Part shown: piece after piece, positions 30,760 to 32,984 of the stretch
Layout: each line of letters begins with the position of its first letter
Position numbering within the stretch: position 1 is the stretch's first letter
Source of the DNA: Acetobacteraceae bacterium
Lineage (GTDB): Bacteria; Pseudomonadota; Alphaproteobacteria; Acetobacterales; Acetobacteraceae
NCBI GenBank assembly: GCA_003133265.1
Contig: PKWQ01000385.1
Location: 1 to 32,984, forward strand
Direction: 5' to 3'
DNA: 32,984 nt
The notes under the pieces: model-generated
Database searches by the model: none
What the model was told of the DNA's origin: nothing
What the model saw: the letters and a program-made list of their open reading frames with translations, nothing else
Program-made: the position numbers and the translations under genes

Positions 30760-30894
30760 TCGGGCTGGATGCGCCAGCTCGCGCGACCATGGCGGGCGGG
30801 TCCGGGTTGCCAAGCGGCCCCGCTTCGGCCAGGAACCCCACCAGCGCGCGCCCGTGCGTAATTCGGTTGCACCTGCCTTGGAGGACAAACACGC

Positions 30895-31728
30895 ATGACC
30901 TCGCTGCAAGCCATCCTGATCGCGGTCCTGCAGGGTGCCACGGAGTTGTTCCCGGTCAGCTCGCTCGGCCACGCCGTGGTGCTGCCGGCGCTGTTGCACT
31001 GGTCCATCGACCAGCGCGCGCCGGCCTTCCTGCCGTTTCTGGTGATGCTGCATCTGGGGACCGCCACCGCGCTGCTCACCTATTTCTGGCGCGACTGGTG
31101 GTCGCTGGCGATCGGCGTGCTCGGCATCTCCTCGCCGCACCAGACGCAGGAAAACCGGCGGGTGTTCCTGCTGATCGTCATCGCCACAATCCCGGCTGTG
31201 ATCCTCGGCTTCCTGCTGGAAAAGTTTGTTCGCGGCCTGTTCGGCTCGCCCGTCATCGCCGCCAGCTTTCTGCTGGTGAATGGGTGCCTGCTGCTGTTCG
31301 GTGAGCGGCTGCGCGGGCGCGGGCATCGTCCGCTGTCCAGCCTGACCATGCTGGACGCCGTCATCATCGGCTGCTGGCAGTGTACCGCGCTGATCCCCGG
31401 CATCTCCCGCTCCGGCGCCACCATCGTCGGCGGCCTGCTGCGCGGCGTCGACCATGAGGGCTCGGCGCATTTCTCCTTCCTGATCGCCACCCCGATCATC
31501 CTGGGCGCAACCGTGCTGGAGGTGCCCAAGCTGCTGCACGCCGAAATCCCAGCCGGCGTGTTCGAGCTTTCCGCCATCGCCGCGGTGGTCGCGGGAATAA
31601 CGGCGTACGCCAGCACCGCGTTCCTGATGCGCTATTTCCGCCAGCACGACAGCTGGGCGCTGAACCCGTTCGCGTATTACTGCATGGCGATCGGCGCCGG
31701 CGCTCTGGCCGTGCTGCTGCTGACGTAA
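30895..31728 (+). CDS. uppP: undecaprenyl-diphosphate phosphatase (BacA family)
   Basis: The 277-residue polytopic membrane enzyme removes a phosphate from undecaprenyl diphosphate to recycle the lipid carrier for peptidoglycan and other polymers. The two active-site signatures are present: QGATELFPVSSLGH near residues 14-27, and PGISRSGATIVGG in the second repeat. Loss of this activity lowers bacitracin resistance. The ATG at 30895 follows ggagg by 10 bases. The 135-bp upstream region holds no clear promoter. The CoA-transferase gene begins 10 bp downstream, so they may be cotranscribed although the functions are unrelated. Length is normal. Confidence 0.95.
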   Translation: MTSLQAILIAVLQGATELFPVSSLGHAVVLPALLHWSIDQRAPAFLPFLVMLHLGTATALLTYFWRDWWSLAIGVLGISSPHQTQENRRVFLLIVIATIPAVILGFLLEKFVRGLFGSPVIAASFLLVNGCLLLFGERLRGRGHRPLSSLTMLDAVIIGCWQCTALIPGISRSGATIVGGLLRGVDHEGSAHFSFLIATPIILGATVLEVPKLLHAEIPAGVFELSAIAAVVAGITAYASTAFLMRYFRQHDSWALNPFAYYCMAIGAGALAVLLLT

Positions 31729-31738
31729 AGGTAAGACA

Positions 31739-32929
31739 ATGACGGAAAAGCCGACCGGCCCGCTGGCCGGGATCAGGGTTGTCGATCTCACCACGGTCGT
31801 CCTCGGTCCGTTCGCCACCCAGACGCTGGGCGACATGGGCGCCGACGTGATCAAGATCGAGGCACAGGAGGGCGACGCCACCCGCCATATCGGCCCGAGC
31901 CGCACCGAGGGCATGGGCTCCTATTTCGCCACGCTGAACCGCAACAAGCGCAGCATGGTGCTGGACCTGAAGCAGCCGGCGGCGCGCGAGGCACTGCTGC
32001 GGCTGATCGATGGCGCGGACGTGTTCGTCCACAACATGCGCATCGGCGCGGCGAAGCGGCTCGGGCTGGACTATGCCGCTATCGCGGCGCGCAACCCGCG
32101 CATCATCCACGCCTCCGCCTCGGGCTTTCGCAAGGACAGCGCCGCGCGCGACAAGCCGGCCTATGACGACCTGATCCAGGGCATCAGCGGCATCGCCTCG
32201 TTGAACGCCGGCCCCGACGGCGCGCCGCGCTACTTCCCCACCGTGGTGGTCGACAAGCTCAGCGGCACCCTGCTGGCTTCCATGATCGGCATGGCGCTGT
32301 TCCACCGCGAGCGCACCGGGCAGGGCCAGGAAGTGCATGTGCCGATGATGGAAACGGCGCTGTCGTTCCTGCTGATCGAGCATCTGTGGGGCGCGACGAT
32401 CCGCCAGCCGGAGCTTGGTCTCGGCTATCCGCGCATGCTGACACCGCACCGCCGGCCGTACCAGACCAAGGACGGCTATATCTCGGTGATCGCCGTCTCC
32501 GACACGCAATGGGCACGCATCTTCGAGGCGATGAACCGTCCGGAACTGATCAAGGACCCGCGCTTCGCCACCATGGCGGCGCGGGCGATCAACGTCGATG
32601 CGCTGTATGGAACGCTGACCGAGGGCATGCGGCTGCGCAGCAGCGCGGAGTGGCTGGACATCCTGACAGCGGCCGATGTTCCCTGCGGTGCGGCCAACAC
32701 CCTGGCCGATCTGCTCGACAACGCCTATCTGCAAGAGACCGATTTTTTCCACGAAGCGGAACACCCGGTCGAAGGCCCGGTTACGGTCATGGCGATCCCC
32801 GCGCAATTCTCCGCCAGCCCGCCGAACGTGCATCGCCTCTGGCCGGCGCTCGGCCAGCACACCGAGGAAGTGCTGCGCGAGATGGGCTACGACGCGGCAG
32901 CGATTGCCGGGATCACGGGGGCCGGCTGA
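31739..32929 (+). CDS. CaiB/BaiF family (class III) CoA-transferase
   Basis: The 396-residue protein moves CoA between carboxylic acids. It has the N-terminal GPLAGIRVVDLTTVVLGPFATQTLGDMGADVIKIE, the segment NRNKRSMVLDLKQPAAREAL, and the catalytic Asp in PAYDDLIQGISG (about residue 143). TGQGQEVHVPMMETAL and the small-domain motif TPHRRPYQTKDGYISV follow. The family includes formyl-CoA:oxalate, carnitine and mesaconyl transferases; the partner acid cannot be told. The ATG lies 10 bp after uppP. The stop overlaps the ATG of the next, partial gene (TGATG), so they are coupled. An oxalate link with the acyl-CoA synthetase at 8337-9884 is possible but not shown. Confidence 0.93.
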   Translation: MTEKPTGPLAGIRVVDLTTVVLGPFATQTLGDMGADVIKIEAQEGDATRHIGPSRTEGMGSYFATLNRNKRSMVLDLKQPAAREALLRLIDGADVFVHNMRIGAAKRLGLDYAAIAARNPRIIHASASGFRKDSAARDKPAYDDLIQGISGIASLNAGPDGAPRYFPTVVVDKLSGTLLASMIGMALFHRERTGQGQEVHVPMMETALSFLLIEHLWGATIRQPELGLGYPRMLTPHRRPYQTKDGYISVIAVSDTQWARIFEAMNRPELIKDPRFATMAARAINVDALYGTLTEGMRLRSSAEWLDILTAADVPCGAANTLADLLDNAYLQETDFFHEAEHPVEGPVTVMAIPAQFSASPPNVHRLWPALGQHTEEVLREMGYDAAAIAGITGAG

Positions 32930-32984
32930 TGCGTGCGTTGCCGGGCGCCCTGCTGCTGGCCGGCGCCCTGCTGCTCGGCGCGGC
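32929..32984 (+). CDS. exported protein, 5' fragment (runs off the window)
   Basis: Only 18 complete codons are present. The peptide MRALPGALLLAGALLLGA has one Arg and then a hydrophobic run, which looks like the start of a signal peptide. The ATG overlaps the CoA-transferase stop. In related bacteria such genes next to CoA-transferases are often tripartite tricarboxylate binding proteins, but nothing here proves it. Confidence 0.5.
   Translation, partial: MRALPGALLLAGALLLGA

Overview
The window is high-GC, tightly packed chromosomal DNA that looks like an alphaproteobacterium, most likely an Acetobacteraceae/Rhodospirillales relative. The main grounds are the dgt-argS-SPOR-nagZ order, a fused ispDF gene, an NDUFS4-type complex I accessory protein and the tRNA sequences. 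No sequence search was possible, so the family names come from motifs I could read in the translations.

Layout. (1) 1-4126, minus strand: the 5' end of nagZ, a SPOR-domain protein, argS and dgt. A 25-bp perfect inverted repeat lies between the SPOR gene and nagZ. (2) 4240-7372, plus strand: erpA, an exodeoxyribonuclease III gene, ispDF (broken by an in-frame TAA inside the IspD half), a YXWxxW-type lipoprotein and a small exported protein. (3) 7366-9884, minus strand: an acyl-CoA synthetase resembling oxalate-CoA ligases, coupled by ATGA overlap to a ketopantoate-reductase-like dehydrogenase. (4) 9967-11442: a DUF2161-type PD-(D/E)XK nuclease-like protein converging on an alpha/beta hydrolase. 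(5) 11461-14410: a complete TRAP transporter (P with a Tat signal, then Q and M) behind a readable promoter. (6) 14498-17901: an unrecognised exported protein, then a FAD oxidoreductase and an enolase-superfamily enzyme as a pair. The first two are less GC-rich by eye than their surroundings.

(7) 18047-21533, minus strand: tRNA-Arg(TCT), an NDUFS4-like protein, tRNA-Pro(TGG), a DUF192 protein, a methylisocitrate-lyase-type enzyme and an NhaD-like antiporter. (8) 21589-26947, plus strand: six genes that overlap stop-to-start and form a molybdenum-hydroxylase maturation cassette (CoxG, CoxD, CoxE, XdhC N-part, XdhC C-part, MoeA-like/MobA-like fusion). No structural hydroxylase genes are present. 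(9) 26987-29569, minus strand: an orphan ABC solute-binding protein and a His-rich CDF metal exporter. (10) 29710-32984, plus strand: an amidohydrolase, uppP, a CaiB/BaiF CoA-transferase and the first codons of an exported protein.

The strongest oddities are the nonsense codon in ispDF, the long inverted repeat before nagZ, and the maturation cassette without its enzyme. I saw no CRISPR array, transposase, integrase or phage gene.
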